DNA from: CAYFKJ01 sp964401845
GTDB taxonomy: Bacteria; Pseudomonadota; Alphaproteobacteria; UBA2966
Assembly: GCA_964401845.1 (NCBI GenBank)
Contig: CAYOAD010000091.1
Coordinates: 1 to 15,295, forward strand
Reading direction: 5' to 3'
Length of the DNA: 15,295 bases
Part shown: positions 7,548-14,750 of the stretch, one piece after another
Layout: every line of letters starts with the position of its first letter
How positions within the stretch are numbered: position 1 is the stretch's first letter
Program-made: the position numbers and the translations under genes
The notes under the pieces: model-generated
Databases searched by the model: none
The model's input: the letters and a program-made list of their open reading frames with translations, nothing else
Told to the model about the DNA's origin: nothing

Positions 7548-7922
7548 TCACAATGTCGCTTTGATTTGCACCAGCCGGTCTTGAACCTGCTCCATGGAAA
7601 CCGGTTTTGGGAGATAGCCTGCGACGTCCAAACCCCAGGCGACCGCCAGGGAGGTCACGCGTTCGACGATGGCGGCCTCGGAACTGCTTATCAGCAGAAC
7701 TTTCGCCTTCACGGACAGGTCCGCCATTTGCTGAAGAATTTCAATGCCGTCGTGATCCGGCATAACGAGGTCCACGACGACGACCTGCGGCGACGTTTGC
7801 TCGACCGCCTCGAAAAACCGATCCGCCTCGTGCGTCACGGTGCATTCGAATCCGGCGGCTTCGGCCGCCCCGCTCAAGAGCTGCAGGAACAACCCATCGT
7901 CATCGATGGCAACAAGGTGCAT
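7548..7922 (-). CDS. Single-domain (CheY-like) response regulator
   Basis: With the chosen start the protein is 124 residues, a bare receiver domain. It has the acidic pocket IDDDG (6-10), the phosphoacceptor Asp51 in VVVVDLVMPDHDG, Ser80/Ser81 at the switch position (LLISSSEA), and Lys106 in YLPKP. No output domain follows, so it should act by protein contact or as a phosphorelay shuttle. I chose ATG 7922 because GGGGAG (7932-7937) lies 9 nt before it. ATG 7931 and GTG 7979 (143 residues) are alternatives. No histidine kinase gene is visible nearby. It lies downstream of lolA on the same strand, separated by 97 nt with this start, and ends 42 nt from the convergent MarR gene. Confidence 0.9.
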   Translation of the reverse strand: MHLVAIDDDGLFLQLLSGAAEAAGFECTVTHEADRFFEAVEQTSPQVVVVDLVMPDHDGIEILQQMADLSVKAKVLLISSSEAAIVERVTSLAVAWGLDVAGYLPKPVSMEQVQDRLVQIKATL

Positions 7923-7988
7923 CTCGGACATCTCCCCGCCGTTGTCTCCCCCTTCGGCCTGTCGCAACAATTCTAACACGAACCTCAG

Positions 7989-8027
7989 GCCAATGTATGC
8001 GAAGGCTCGCCCGCCTCATTCATTGGC
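7989..8027 (-). terminator. Possible hairpin at the end of lolA
   Basis: GCCAATG (7989-7995) and CATTGGC (8021-8027) form a 7-bp inverted repeat enclosing a smaller one (GCGA 7999, TCGC 8007). It begins inside the last codons of lolA. There is no T-run, so a terminator role is weakly supported. Confidence 0.25.
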
Positions 8028-8679
8028 TTTGGGGTGCCTGGCGGGTTTGATCCGGTGGGACGAAGAGATCGATCTTGAGGGGCATGCCGGTTTCGATCTT
8101 GTCCAGCGTCACTGAGGTCATTTGCCCCTGGCCGTCGATTACGTGCCATTGGCGAAGCTGCAGCGGGCGGTCGCTGAAAACCAGGGTGAGAGTGCCGTCC
8201 TCGGGCCGCTTCTGGTCGCGCAGGGTAATCTCAAGCTTACCGGGCCCGCGCTCGACGGCCTCGATGCCGGAGGTTTCGGAAAAACGGACGTTCTCGGCGA
8301 CCAGCACGCCCAGGGGCGTGTCGGAAATCGGCCAACGCTGCGGCTCGTCGAGCTCTTGGTCAAAGAACACCAGCCAAAAGCCGTCCGCGATCACCAGATA
8401 GGGCGTCGGCGGATCGTATTCGAAACGCAATCGGCCCGGCCGGCGCAACCAGAAACCGCCTTCGCTCAGGCGGCCGTCGGGCGCCACCTGGAAAAACCGG
8501 GCGCGCATCGTCTTGACCGTATTGAGATACTTTTCCACCCGGGCAATGTCGCTCCTGTCGGCCTGCGACAGGGCGGCGGCGCGGACGCCGGCCATATCCA
8601 AGGGCGCTCCGGCGGTGAAAAACGCCAGCGCCAGGAGGAACCACAGGGATCTGAAAAAAGAAGACTTACTCGATCGCAT
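8020..8679 (-). CDS. lolA: Outer-membrane lipoprotein carrier protein LolA
   Basis: This 219-residue periplasmic chaperone carries lipoproteins from the LolCDE complex in the inner membrane to the outer membrane. The N-terminus is a signal peptide: basic RSSK, then a hydrophobic LWFLLALAFFTAGA stretch, with likely cleavage near AGVRA-AALS (about residue 35). The mature part shows the LolA pattern: IARVEKYLNTVKTMRARFFQ (46-64), GGFWLRRPGRLRFEYDPP (74-91), VIADG (96-100), then the short strands of the open beta barrel to KIDLFVPPD (202-210). The start ATG overlaps the 3' end of ftsK by 14 nt, so translation is coupled. ftsK-lolA is a known alphaproteobacterial arrangement. The xthA gene I would expect after lolA in some relatives is absent; a response regulator lies there instead. 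Confidence 0.92.
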   Translation of the reverse strand: MRSSKSSFFRSLWFLLALAFFTAGAPLDMAGVRAAALSQADRSDIARVEKYLNTVKTMRARFFQVAPDGRLSEGGFWLRRPGRLRFEYDPPTPYLVIADGFWLVFFDQELDEPQRWPISDTPLGVLVAENVRFSETSGIEAVERGPGKLEITLRDQKRPEDGTLTLVFSDRPLQLRQWHVIDGQGQMTSVTLDKIETGMPLKIDLFVPPDQTRQAPQSQ

Positions 8680-11089
8680 CTATATCCCGCGCCAGGACCT
8701 CGCGTTTGCCGACCCGGTTGGCGCCGCTGATGACGCCCTCCCGCTCCATTTGCTCGATAATCCGAGCCGCCCGGTTATAGCCGATTTGCAGGTGGCGTTG
8801 CACGAAGCTTGTCGAGGCGCGCCGTTCGCGGCAGACCAGCGCCACGGCCTGATCGTAGAGCTCGTCGCCGCCGCTGCCGCTGCCGCCGGGGCCGCCGACC
8901 AGGGCGGCATCTTCTTCGCTTTCCTCGGTGACGCTGTCGAGGTATTCGGGCCGGCCCTGTTTCTTGAGGAACTTGACGACTTTTTCGACCTCGCGGTCGG
9001 AAACGAACGGGCCGTGTACCCGGCGGACCCGGCCGCCGCCCTCCATGAACAGCATGTCGCCGGCGCCCAACAGCTGCTCGGCGCCCTGCTCGCCCAGGAT
9101 CGTCCGGCTGTCGATTTTGGATGTCACCTGGAAACTGATGCGGGTGGGGAAGTTGGCCTTGATGGTGCCGGTGACGACGTCAACCGACGGCCGTTGCGTC
9201 GCCATGATCAGGTGGATGCCGGCCGCCCGCGCCATCTGGGCCAGACGCTGCACGGCGGCCTCGATATCCTTGCCTGCCACCAGCATGAGATCGGCCATTT
9301 CGTCGACCACGACGACGATGTAGGGCAGCACGGTGAGGTCGAGGGTCTGGTCCTCGTAGACCGGTTCGCCGGTTTCGGGATCGAAACCCGTCTGCACCGT
9401 GCGTTTGATTTCCTCGCCCTGTTCCGCCGCCTGCGTCAGGCGCTGGTTGTAGCCGGTGATATTACGCACGCCGAGCTGGGACATGGCGCGGTAGCGGTTT
9501 TCCATCTCCCTCACCACCCATTTCAACGCCACGACGGCCTTGCCGGGCTCGGTCACTACGGGCGTCAGCAGGTGGGGGATGTCGTTGTAGACCGAGAGCT
9601 CCAGCATTTTGGGATCGATCAGGATCAGTCGGCATTGGCTGGGCGGCAGACGGTACAGCAACGACAGGATCATCGAATTGACGCCCACCGACTTGCCCGA
9701 GCCGGTGGTGCCGGCGATCAACAGGTGGGGCATGCGCGCGAGGTCGGCGATGACGGGCTCGCCGCCGATATCCTTGCCCAGCGCCAGGGTAAGTTTGGCG
9801 GCGGTGTTCTCGTACTCCTCGCTGCCGAGGAGTTCGCGCAAATAGACTGATTCGGTCTCGACATTGGGCAGTTCCATGCCGATGGCGTTGCGCCCCGGCA
9901 CCACCGCGACGCGGACCGAAACGGCACTCATCGACCGGGCGATATCGTCGGCCAGTCCGATCACGCGCGAGGTCTTGGTGCCGGGCGCCGGCTCCAGTTC
10001 ATAAAGTGTGACCACGGGTCCGGGCCGGACCTTGGTGATCTCCCCCCGCACGCCGAAATCGTCGAGCACCGATTCCAGCAGCCGGGCGTTTTGTTCCAGG
10101 GCGTCTTCACTGACGGTTTCGCCGTTACGGCGTCCCTTGGGCTCCACCAGGTGCGACAGCGGCGGCAGTTGATGGTCGCCGACCGGGCCGAGATCGAGGG
10201 TCGGCTGACGCTCGGCGGCGGCGCGCTTGCCGCTGCGGGATTTTTTCGCCGTCTTGGCGATCCTGTCCCGTAACCGTTTGGGGGCCGCGTCCGGGGTCAC
10301 GGCTGCGACGCGCGCCTCCGCCGCAGGGGTGCGATTGCCTCCGAGGGTCGGTTCCCGCCGTTCCGAACCGGCGGATCTAGCCGGCGCCTCGGGTGGCGTT
10401 TCTTCCCGGGCGGCCTTGCGCCGCTCAAGGTGAGCACCGGCATTCCCCAGGGCACGGCCGAACGCCCAAGCCCGGCCGATGCCGCGTCCCGTTGCGCGCA
10501 GCAGCCCCCACCATTCCGACCGTGCCAAACCGAAAGACAAGGCCGTCAGGGCAAGGGCCAGCGGAGCGGTCAGCAGGAGATTCGCCGCCGCAGGTATGTC
10601 GAGGCCGAGTTGCTGGTCGAAGTCGATCAGGGCGCGTAACAGGGTGTCGCCCAGCCAGCCGCCCAACCCGCCGGCCAAGGGCCAGGTTTGCGGTACCGGC
10701 AGGGCCGCCGCCGTGACCGCGGCAAAGGTCATGGCCAGGGGCAAAGCGGCGAGATTGAGCCAGAGCCAGGGCAGGCCGCGATGCGACAGGATGCGCCAGC
10801 CCCAAGCGATCAGGGTCAACGAGATGATGCCGCCCGCCGCGCCGATGGTTTGGAGAATGACGTCGGCGGCATAGGCCCCCGGCAGACCGGCCAGGTTAGT
10901 GGGCCCGGCCGCCGTGGCGTTGTTGGCGCTGGGATCGTCGGGATTGTATGAAACCAAGGCGAGGGCCAGGACGATGGCGGCGATGACGACGGCGATGCCG
11001 ACGGCTTCCATGGCGCGGCGCGACATGAAGGCCGTCGCTCCGGCAGGCAGGATCGTCAGTTTACCGGCCGTATTTCGGTCGCGCGCCAT
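8666..11089 (-). CDS. ftsK: DNA translocase FtsK
   Basis: This 807-residue septal DNA pump clears chromosome termini from the closing division site and activates XerCD at dif. The N-terminal membrane domain (about 27-190) has hydrophobic segments near 29-47, 76-97, 107-130 and 166-188, the four-helix pattern of FtsK. A short Pro/Arg/Lys-rich linker follows (about 215-300). The motor alpha/beta domains start near residue 325. Walker A is GTTGSGKS (460-467); Walker B is IVVVVDEMAD (591-600) with Asp596-Glu597. MATQRPSVDVVTG (629-641) is the conserved stretch after it. After a Gly/Ser linker (732-741), the C-terminal gamma winged helix (743-807), SFVQRHLQIGYNRAARIIEQ, should read KOPS sites. ATG 11089 has AGGAGGGAGT immediately upstream. 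It starts 13 nt after the aminotransferase stop. Confidence 0.97.
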   Translation of the reverse strand: MARDRNTAGKLTILPAGATAFMSRRAMEAVGIAVVIAAIVLALALVSYNPDDPSANNATAAGPTNLAGLPGAYAADVILQTIGAAGGIISLTLIAWGWRILSHRGLPWLWLNLAALPLAMTFAAVTAAALPVPQTWPLAGGLGGWLGDTLLRALIDFDQQLGLDIPAAANLLLTAPLALALTALSFGLARSEWWGLLRATGRGIGRAWAFGRALGNAGAHLERRKAAREETPPEAPARSAGSERREPTLGGNRTPAAEARVAAVTPDAAPKRLRDRIAKTAKKSRSGKRAAAERQPTLDLGPVGDHQLPPLSHLVEPKGRRNGETVSEDALEQNARLLESVLDDFGVRGEITKVRPGPVVTLYELEPAPGTKTSRVIGLADDIARSMSAVSVRVAVVPGRNAIGMELPNVETESVYLRELLGSEEYENTAAKLTLALGKDIGGEPVIADLARMPHLLIAGTTGSGKSVGVNSMILSLLYRLPPSQCRLILIDPKMLELSVYNDIPHLLTPVVTEPGKAVVALKWVVREMENRYRAMSQLGVRNITGYNQRLTQAAEQGEEIKRTVQTGFDPETGEPVYEDQTLDLTVLPYIVVVVDEMADLMLVAGKDIEAAVQRLAQMARAAGIHLIMATQRPSVDVVTGTIKANFPTRISFQVTSKIDSRTILGEQGAEQLLGAGDMLFMEGGGRVRRVHGPFVSDREVEKVVKFLKKQGRPEYLDSVTEESEEDAALVGGPGGSGSGGDELYDQAVALVCRERRASTSFVQRHLQIGYNRAARIIEQMEREGVISGANRVGKREVLARDIDAIE

Positions 11090-11102
11090 GACTCCCTCCT
11101 TC

Positions 11103-12311
11103 TTAGCCTTCCAGCGTTTCGGCGATCCGCGTCAGCGCCGCCTCGGTTGTCGCCGCGTCGTTGACCAGCGCCACCCTGATGTAACGATCGCCGGGATTGA
11201 CGCCGTCCGCGCCGGCCCGGCCGAGATACCCGCCTGGCACGCAGCGCACGCCCGCCTCGCGCCATAATTTCACCGTCGCGGCCTCGCCGTCGCCCACGTC
11301 GAGCCAGAGAAAAAAACCGGCTTGGGGCCGAAAGAAATCAAAGCGGCCAGCCAAAATCCGTTCGGCAATGTCGAATTTTTCGCGGTAGAGATCGCGGTTG
11401 ACCACGACGTGCGGCTCATCGCGCCACAGCGCCGCGCCGGCGGCGTAGATCGGCAGCGGTACCTGGGGCGAGGAATAGGCCCGCACCTGCAGGTATTTCT
11501 GCAGGATGTCGGGATCACCGGCGGCAAAGCCGATGCGCAATCCGGGTACGCTGGAGCGCTTCGACAACGAGTGGAAGACGACGACGTTTTCCATCGACCC
11601 GCCCAGATGCCGGCAGGCCTCCAGGGCGCCGGGCGGCGGCTCGGTGTCGTAAATCTCGGCGTAGCATTCATCGACCACCAGCAGGAAATCGTAGCGCCGC
11701 GCCAGCTCCACATAACCGCAAAGCCGGTCGAATTCGGCGACGGCGCCCTGGGGGTTTGTCGGCGTGCAGATGAAGACCATGGCGGCCCGTTCCAGGGCGT
11801 CCTCGTCGAGGTCGGAGAGATCGGGCAGGAAGCCGCTTTGCTTGGTGCAGGGGGCATACACCGTCTCGGCGCCGGAAAAGACCGAGGCGCCGAGATAGAC
11901 CTGGTAAAACGGATTGGGCACCACCACCACCGGCCGGGCGTTGCGGCCGCCGGACTGGGTCGCCTCGGGCACCACGACGGGGGCCATCAGGTAAAGCCCT
12001 TCACGCGTTCCCGCCAGCGGCACGACATGGCGGTCGGGATCGATCATGCCCTGTTCGAGCCGGTAGCGCCGCGTCAGCCAGTCAGCGACGGCAACGCGGT
12101 ACTCGTCCGTTCCCAGCAGGGGCGGATACTTTCCGTAAAGGTGCCGGTTGGCGTCGATCACGTCGCCGACGAAATCGGGATAGTCGTGCTGCGGCTCGCC
12201 GATCGACATGACGATGGGCTCGACGCCGGACGGCGGTTCGATCGGACTCAACAGGCTTCTCAAACGGTCGAAGGGTCCTGCGCCCAGGCTCTCGAGACGG
12301 TCGTTCTGCAT
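11103..12311 (-). CDS. PLP-dependent aminotransferase, class I/II (DapC-like)
   Basis: This 402-residue fold-type I aminotransferase resembles aspartate and N-succinyldiaminopimelate aminotransferases. Visible PLP residues are Asn186 in TPTNPQG, Asp214 and Tyr217 in VVDECYAEIY, the Schiff-base Lys251 in SLSKRSSVPG, Arg259 in LRIGF, and the carboxylate-binding Arg379 in DRYIRV. The early GTREGLYL (101-108) phosphate-cup loop is present. Substrate cannot be fixed from sequence. In alphaproteobacteria such a gene is often annotated as DapC of lysine and peptidoglycan precursor synthesis, which would suit its place before ftsK, but that is inference. It is followed after 13 nt by ftsK and seems to head an aminotransferase-ftsK-lolA operon. 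Only a weak ribosome-site-like stretch (GGGAAAG) precedes the ATG. Confidence 0.9.
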   Translation of the reverse strand: MQNDRLESLGAGPFDRLRSLLSPIEPPSGVEPIVMSIGEPQHDYPDFVGDVIDANRHLYGKYPPLLGTDEYRVAVADWLTRRYRLEQGMIDPDRHVVPLAGTREGLYLMAPVVVPEATQSGGRNARPVVVVPNPFYQVYLGASVFSGAETVYAPCTKQSGFLPDLSDLDEDALERAAMVFICTPTNPQGAVAEFDRLCGYVELARRYDFLLVVDECYAEIYDTEPPPGALEACRHLGGSMENVVVFHSLSKRSSVPGLRIGFAAGDPDILQKYLQVRAYSSPQVPLPIYAAGAALWRDEPHVVVNRDLYREKFDIAERILAGRFDFFRPQAGFFLWLDVGDGEAATVKLWREAGVRCVPGGYLGRAGADGVNPGDRYIRVALVNDAATTEAALTRIAETLEG

Positions 12312-12527
12312 TTACCAACTTTCCCGCCGGCGGGGATTAATCAACTCGCCCGAATAGTGACCCGAAATTGAGTACAAAACGTAAACGATTGCGTTGCCGG
12401 AGACCCTTCCGCACGATACGTGCAGACGGCCAATCCGGCCCATACCCACAATACCTAGTGGGTATAAACGTATTAGTTATCAGGATATTGCGTTCTTGGC
12501 TCCAACAAAAGCCAAATCCGGAGAGGC
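12312..12527. other. Hairpin-rich intergenic region with five consecutive inverted repeats
   Basis: This 216-bp gap carries the promoter region of the aminotransferase-ftsK-lolA block and follows the end of the thermonuclease-like gene. It holds five short inverted repeats in a row: CGGA/TCCG (12398-12411), GCACG/CGTGC (12411-12423), GGCC/GGCC (12428-12440), ATACCCAC/GTGGGTAT (12442-12465, perfect 8-bp arms, 8-nt loop) and TTGGCT/AGCCAA (12496-12515). No T-run follows any of them on either strand, so none is a standard terminator. An AT-rich stretch at about 12362-12392 could hold a leftward promoter. I see no convincing gene here. Confidence 0.5.
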
Positions 12528-13070
12528 TTATTTGGATATTTTGCGCTTGCCGGCGCGCCAGTCCCACGGCGCCACGAAGGAACTTGCCCAAATGCCGCGC
12601 TGATTTTTGCGGGCGTTCGCCTCGGCGCCGAGGTAACGTTTTGACTGGCGTTTGTAGGCCAGCGCCCAGCCCGCCCGGACCATTTTTGCCCCGACGTCGG
12701 TGCCGTTGGCATAGCAGACGGCGAATATGCCGCCTTCCCTGGCGCTCCTCTGCCGCCGGCATTTCACCTGATCGCCGGTGATGAATTTCTTCATGGCATC
12801 GCCGGCGTTCAGACCGCAGCCGAAATGTCCGTCCGGCTGCTTGCAGAACTGTTTTTTCTCCGGTGCGTCGATGCCGAATATGTGGATGCGTTTGCCGCCC
12901 ACGACGATGGTATCGCCGTCGATCACGCGCGCCTTGCCGTTAATTTCCTGGGACCAGGCGGGGCCTGTGAGTCCAAGCACGAAGGCGAGGACCATCGACA
13001 AGCCGCCGATACGGATTGCGCTAGGCCAATTGACTATCAAAGCTCTCCCCAATGACACCGTGTTTGTCAT
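12528..13070 (-). CDS. Thermonuclease-like (SNase OB-fold) exported protein, possibly inactive
   Basis: This 180-residue protein has a hydrophobic N-terminal segment (about 22-40, GGLSMVLAFVLGLTGPAWSQ) that looks like a signal peptide with cleavage near AWS-QE, so it should be periplasmic or secreted. The SNase fold follows: GKARVIDGDTIVVGG (45-59), RIHIFGIDAPE (61-71), CGLNAGDAMKKFI, FAVCYANGTD, MVRAGWALAY and GAEANARKNQRGIW. The Ca-binding acidic residues (Asp53, Asp68) and Glu71 (Glu43 in staphylococcal nuclease) are kept. By spacing, however, the two catalytic arginines Arg35 and Arg87 fall on His63 and Gly114. Four cysteines in the mature part (76, 85, 104, 119) could form disulfides. 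The start could instead be ATG 12995 or a TTG near 13040, but the signal peptide core is kept in each. Confidence 0.85.
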   Translation of the reverse strand: MTNTVSLGRALIVNWPSAIRIGGLSMVLAFVLGLTGPAWSQEINGKARVIDGDTIVVGGKRIHIFGIDAPEKKQFCKQPDGHFGCGLNAGDAMKKFITGDQVKCRRQRSAREGGIFAVCYANGTDVGAKMVRAGWALAYKRQSKRYLGAEANARKNQRGIWASSFVAPWDWRAGKRKISK

Positions 13071-13193
13071 GCCCTGCAGTCGTCAACGCCAGTTTAGAAC
13101 AATTCTTCCTATTTCCTATTTTGGCTCCCGCCGGTCCCGATTGCAACCAAATCAAATTTTGTCGGAGGGCCGGTTTTCGACGGATTATTTCAA

Positions 13194-14423
13194 TTACCGT
13201 GCCGGCACGTCATCCTCGGGATAGGCCGAGATGGAATGGATGGAAATGTCGGCCCCGGCGTGCTCTTCCTCCTGGCTCAGGCGGATGCCGATGGTCTGGC
13301 GCAAACCGCCGTAGACGATGAAACCCGCCACCGTGGCAACGACAACGCCGGCAACCGTTCCGGCTACTTGCGCGCCCAATGAGACGCCGCCCATGCCGCC
13401 CAGCGCTTCCATGCCGAACACCCCGGCGAGAATGCCGCCCAGCGCGCCGCACAGGCCGTGCAGCGGCCAGACGCCCAGCACGTCGTCGATGCGCCACTTG
13501 TTCTGGCAGGTCGTGAAGGCCCAGACGAACAGGGCGCCGGCCGCGGCGCCGGTCGCCAGCGCGCCCAGCGGATGCATGATGTCGGAGCCCGCGCAAACGG
13601 CGACCAAACCGGCCAACGCGCCGTTGTGGACGAAACCCGGATCGTTCTTGCCGATCACCAGGGCCGCGATGATGCCGCCGCCCATGGCCATCAGCGAATT
13701 CATCGCCACCAGACCGGTCACGCCTTCGAGGCCCTGCGCACTCATGACGTTGAAGCCGAACCAGCCGACGGAAAGGATCCAGGAGCCCAGCGCCAGGAAC
13801 GGGATGTTGGAGGGCGGGATGCCGATCACCCCGCCGTCCTTCCGGTAGCGTCCCATGCGGGCGCCCAGCATGACGACGGCCGCTAGCGCCAGCCAGCCGC
13901 CCATGGCGTGAACCACCACCGAGCCGGCGAAATCGTGGAAGGGGGCGCCGAAGGTGCCTTCGATCCAGCCCTGCAGGCCGTAGCGTCCGCCCCAGACCAT
14001 GCCTTCGAAAAACGGATAGACCAGGGCGACGACGATGGCCGTCGCCGCGACCTGCGGCCAGAACCGGGCGCGCTCCGCGATGCCGCCGGAAATGATGGCG
14101 GGGATGGCCGCCGCGAAGGTCACGAGAAAGAAGAACTTGACCAGATCCAGGCCGCTGCCGGCGAACGGGCTGCCCTCGACGGCGCCGCTGATGATGCCGG
14201 CACTGGCAAAGAAGTTAACGCCGTAGGCGATCATGTAGCCGATAAAGAAATAGGCCATGGTCGAGACGGCAAAATCGACCATGATTTTGACCAGCGCATT
14301 GACCTGGTTTTTCTTGCGGACCGTGCCGACCTCCAGGAAAGCAAATCCCGCGTGCATGGCGAGGACCAGGATGGCCCCGATGAGAACGAAAAATACGTCT
14401 GCGCCCGTCTTGATCACGTCCAT
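13194..14423 (-). CDS. amtB: Ammonium transporter AmtB
   Basis: This 409-residue Amt/MEP/Rh channel moves ammonium across the inner membrane. The N-terminus TGADVFFVLIGAILVLAMHAGFAFLEVG is the typical first helix, and about eleven hydrophobic segments follow. The pore twin histidines are His172 (DFAGSVVVH, with Asp164) and His322 (GVWPLHGLCGALGG). Phe99/Phe103 fit the gate area, and ISGGIAERARF is the conserved loop. The cytoplasmic tail RLSQEEEHAGADISIH (381-396) matches the conserved Amt tail that interacts with GlnK/PII. I chose ATG 14423 over the in-frame TTG 14435 because GGAGG (14429-14433) sits 5 nt before it. A sigma54-like site lies about 85 nt upstream. A second amt gene precedes it; no glnK is seen in the window. 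Confidence 0.95.
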   Translation of the reverse strand: MDVIKTGADVFFVLIGAILVLAMHAGFAFLEVGTVRKKNQVNALVKIMVDFAVSTMAYFFIGYMIAYGVNFFASAGIISGAVEGSPFAGSGLDLVKFFFLVTFAAAIPAIISGGIAERARFWPQVAATAIVVALVYPFFEGMVWGGRYGLQGWIEGTFGAPFHDFAGSVVVHAMGGWLALAAVVMLGARMGRYRKDGGVIGIPPSNIPFLALGSWILSVGWFGFNVMSAQGLEGVTGLVAMNSLMAMGGGIIAALVIGKNDPGFVHNGALAGLVAVCAGSDIMHPLGALATGAAAGALFVWAFTTCQNKWRIDDVLGVWPLHGLCGALGGILAGVFGMEALGGMGGVSLGAQVAGTVAGVVVATVAGFIVYGGLRQTIGIRLSQEEEHAGADISIHSISAYPEDDVPAR

Positions 14424-14507
14424 TGTTGCCTCCAAAGCATATTTCGACCGCCGGACATCGCCGCTTGCTCAGCGTCCGCCGCGTGGTCGATTGTTTTGGC
14501 CTTTCAT

Positions 14508-14523
14508 ATCAAGCGCCGTGCCA
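14508..14523 (-). promoter_or_regulatory. Candidate sigma54 (-24/-12) promoter of amtB
   Basis: On the minus strand the site reads TGGCAC, 5 nt, TTGAT. The consensus is TGGCAC-N5-TTGCA. The -24 half is perfect and the GG-N10-G spacing is exact, but the usually invariant C of the -12 GC is A. Transcription would begin roughly 70-75 nt before the ATG at 14423, a reasonable leader. Nitrogen-controlled amtB genes are often sigma54/NtrC dependent, which makes the site believable. No clear NtrC site was found. Confidence 0.5.
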
Positions 14524-14611
14524 ACCGGTGCGGGCCGCTCCCTGGGGCGCTAAGTTTCTGTAAGTAAAAGGTTTATTGGATCCGTCGAAGAAGCCGGTCA
14601 GGTGCAAATTA

Positions 14612-14646
14612 TCACGGCTCTGCCTTTGAATTAGGCAGAACCGTGA
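14612..14646 (-). terminator. Strong hairpin between the two amt genes (terminator or regulatory stem)
   Basis: TCACGGCTCTGCCT (14612-14625) and AGGCAGAACCGTGA (14633-14646) form a 14-bp stem with a single mismatch and a 7-nt loop. It lies about 100 nt beyond the upstream amt stop and about 90 nt before the sigma54-like site. There is no clear T-run after it, so terminator or protein-binding palindrome are both possible. Confidence 0.5.
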
Positions 14647-14696
14647 CAATTGAACAAAATTTGAGCAGTGCCGGTTCGATGTTGGGCCCGCCGTTG

Positions 14697-14735
14697 CGGG
14701 GGAAGGCATTTGGGGCGTGAGGCTGCCTTCCCCCG
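14697..14735 (-). terminator. GC-rich hairpin after the upstream amt gene
   Basis: CGGGGGAAGGCA (14697-14708) and TGCCTTCCCCCG (14724-14735) form a perfect 12-bp stem with a 15-nt loop, starting 15 nt after the stop of the upstream amt gene. Position and strength suggest transcription termination, although there is no T-run. Confidence 0.6.
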
Positions 14736-14750
14736 TATTGCCGGTCGGCC

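Noticed and set aside
8513..9850. A 445-codon plus-strand frame antisense to lolA and ftsK
   Set aside because: It runs opposite well-conserved FtsK motor motifs and shows no family motif of its own.
11322..12371. A 349-codon plus-strand frame antisense to the aminotransferase
   Set aside because: The opposite strand carries all PLP active-site residues; this frame is a codon-bias shadow.
12496..12515. TTGGCT/AGCCAA hairpin as terminator of the thermonuclease-like gene
   Set aside because: The stem has only 6 bp and no T-run follows, so it was kept only as part of the hairpin cluster.
12394..12603. A 69-codon plus-strand frame starting in the spacer before the aminotransferase
   Set aside because: It starts with TTG, lacks a ribosome site, overlaps the thermonuclease-like gene antisense, and resembles no known protein.
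14514..14535. NtrC site near GCACCGGTTGGCAC upstream of amtB
   Set aside because: Only one half matches the GCACC-N5-GGTGC pattern, and it overlaps the sigma54-like site itself.
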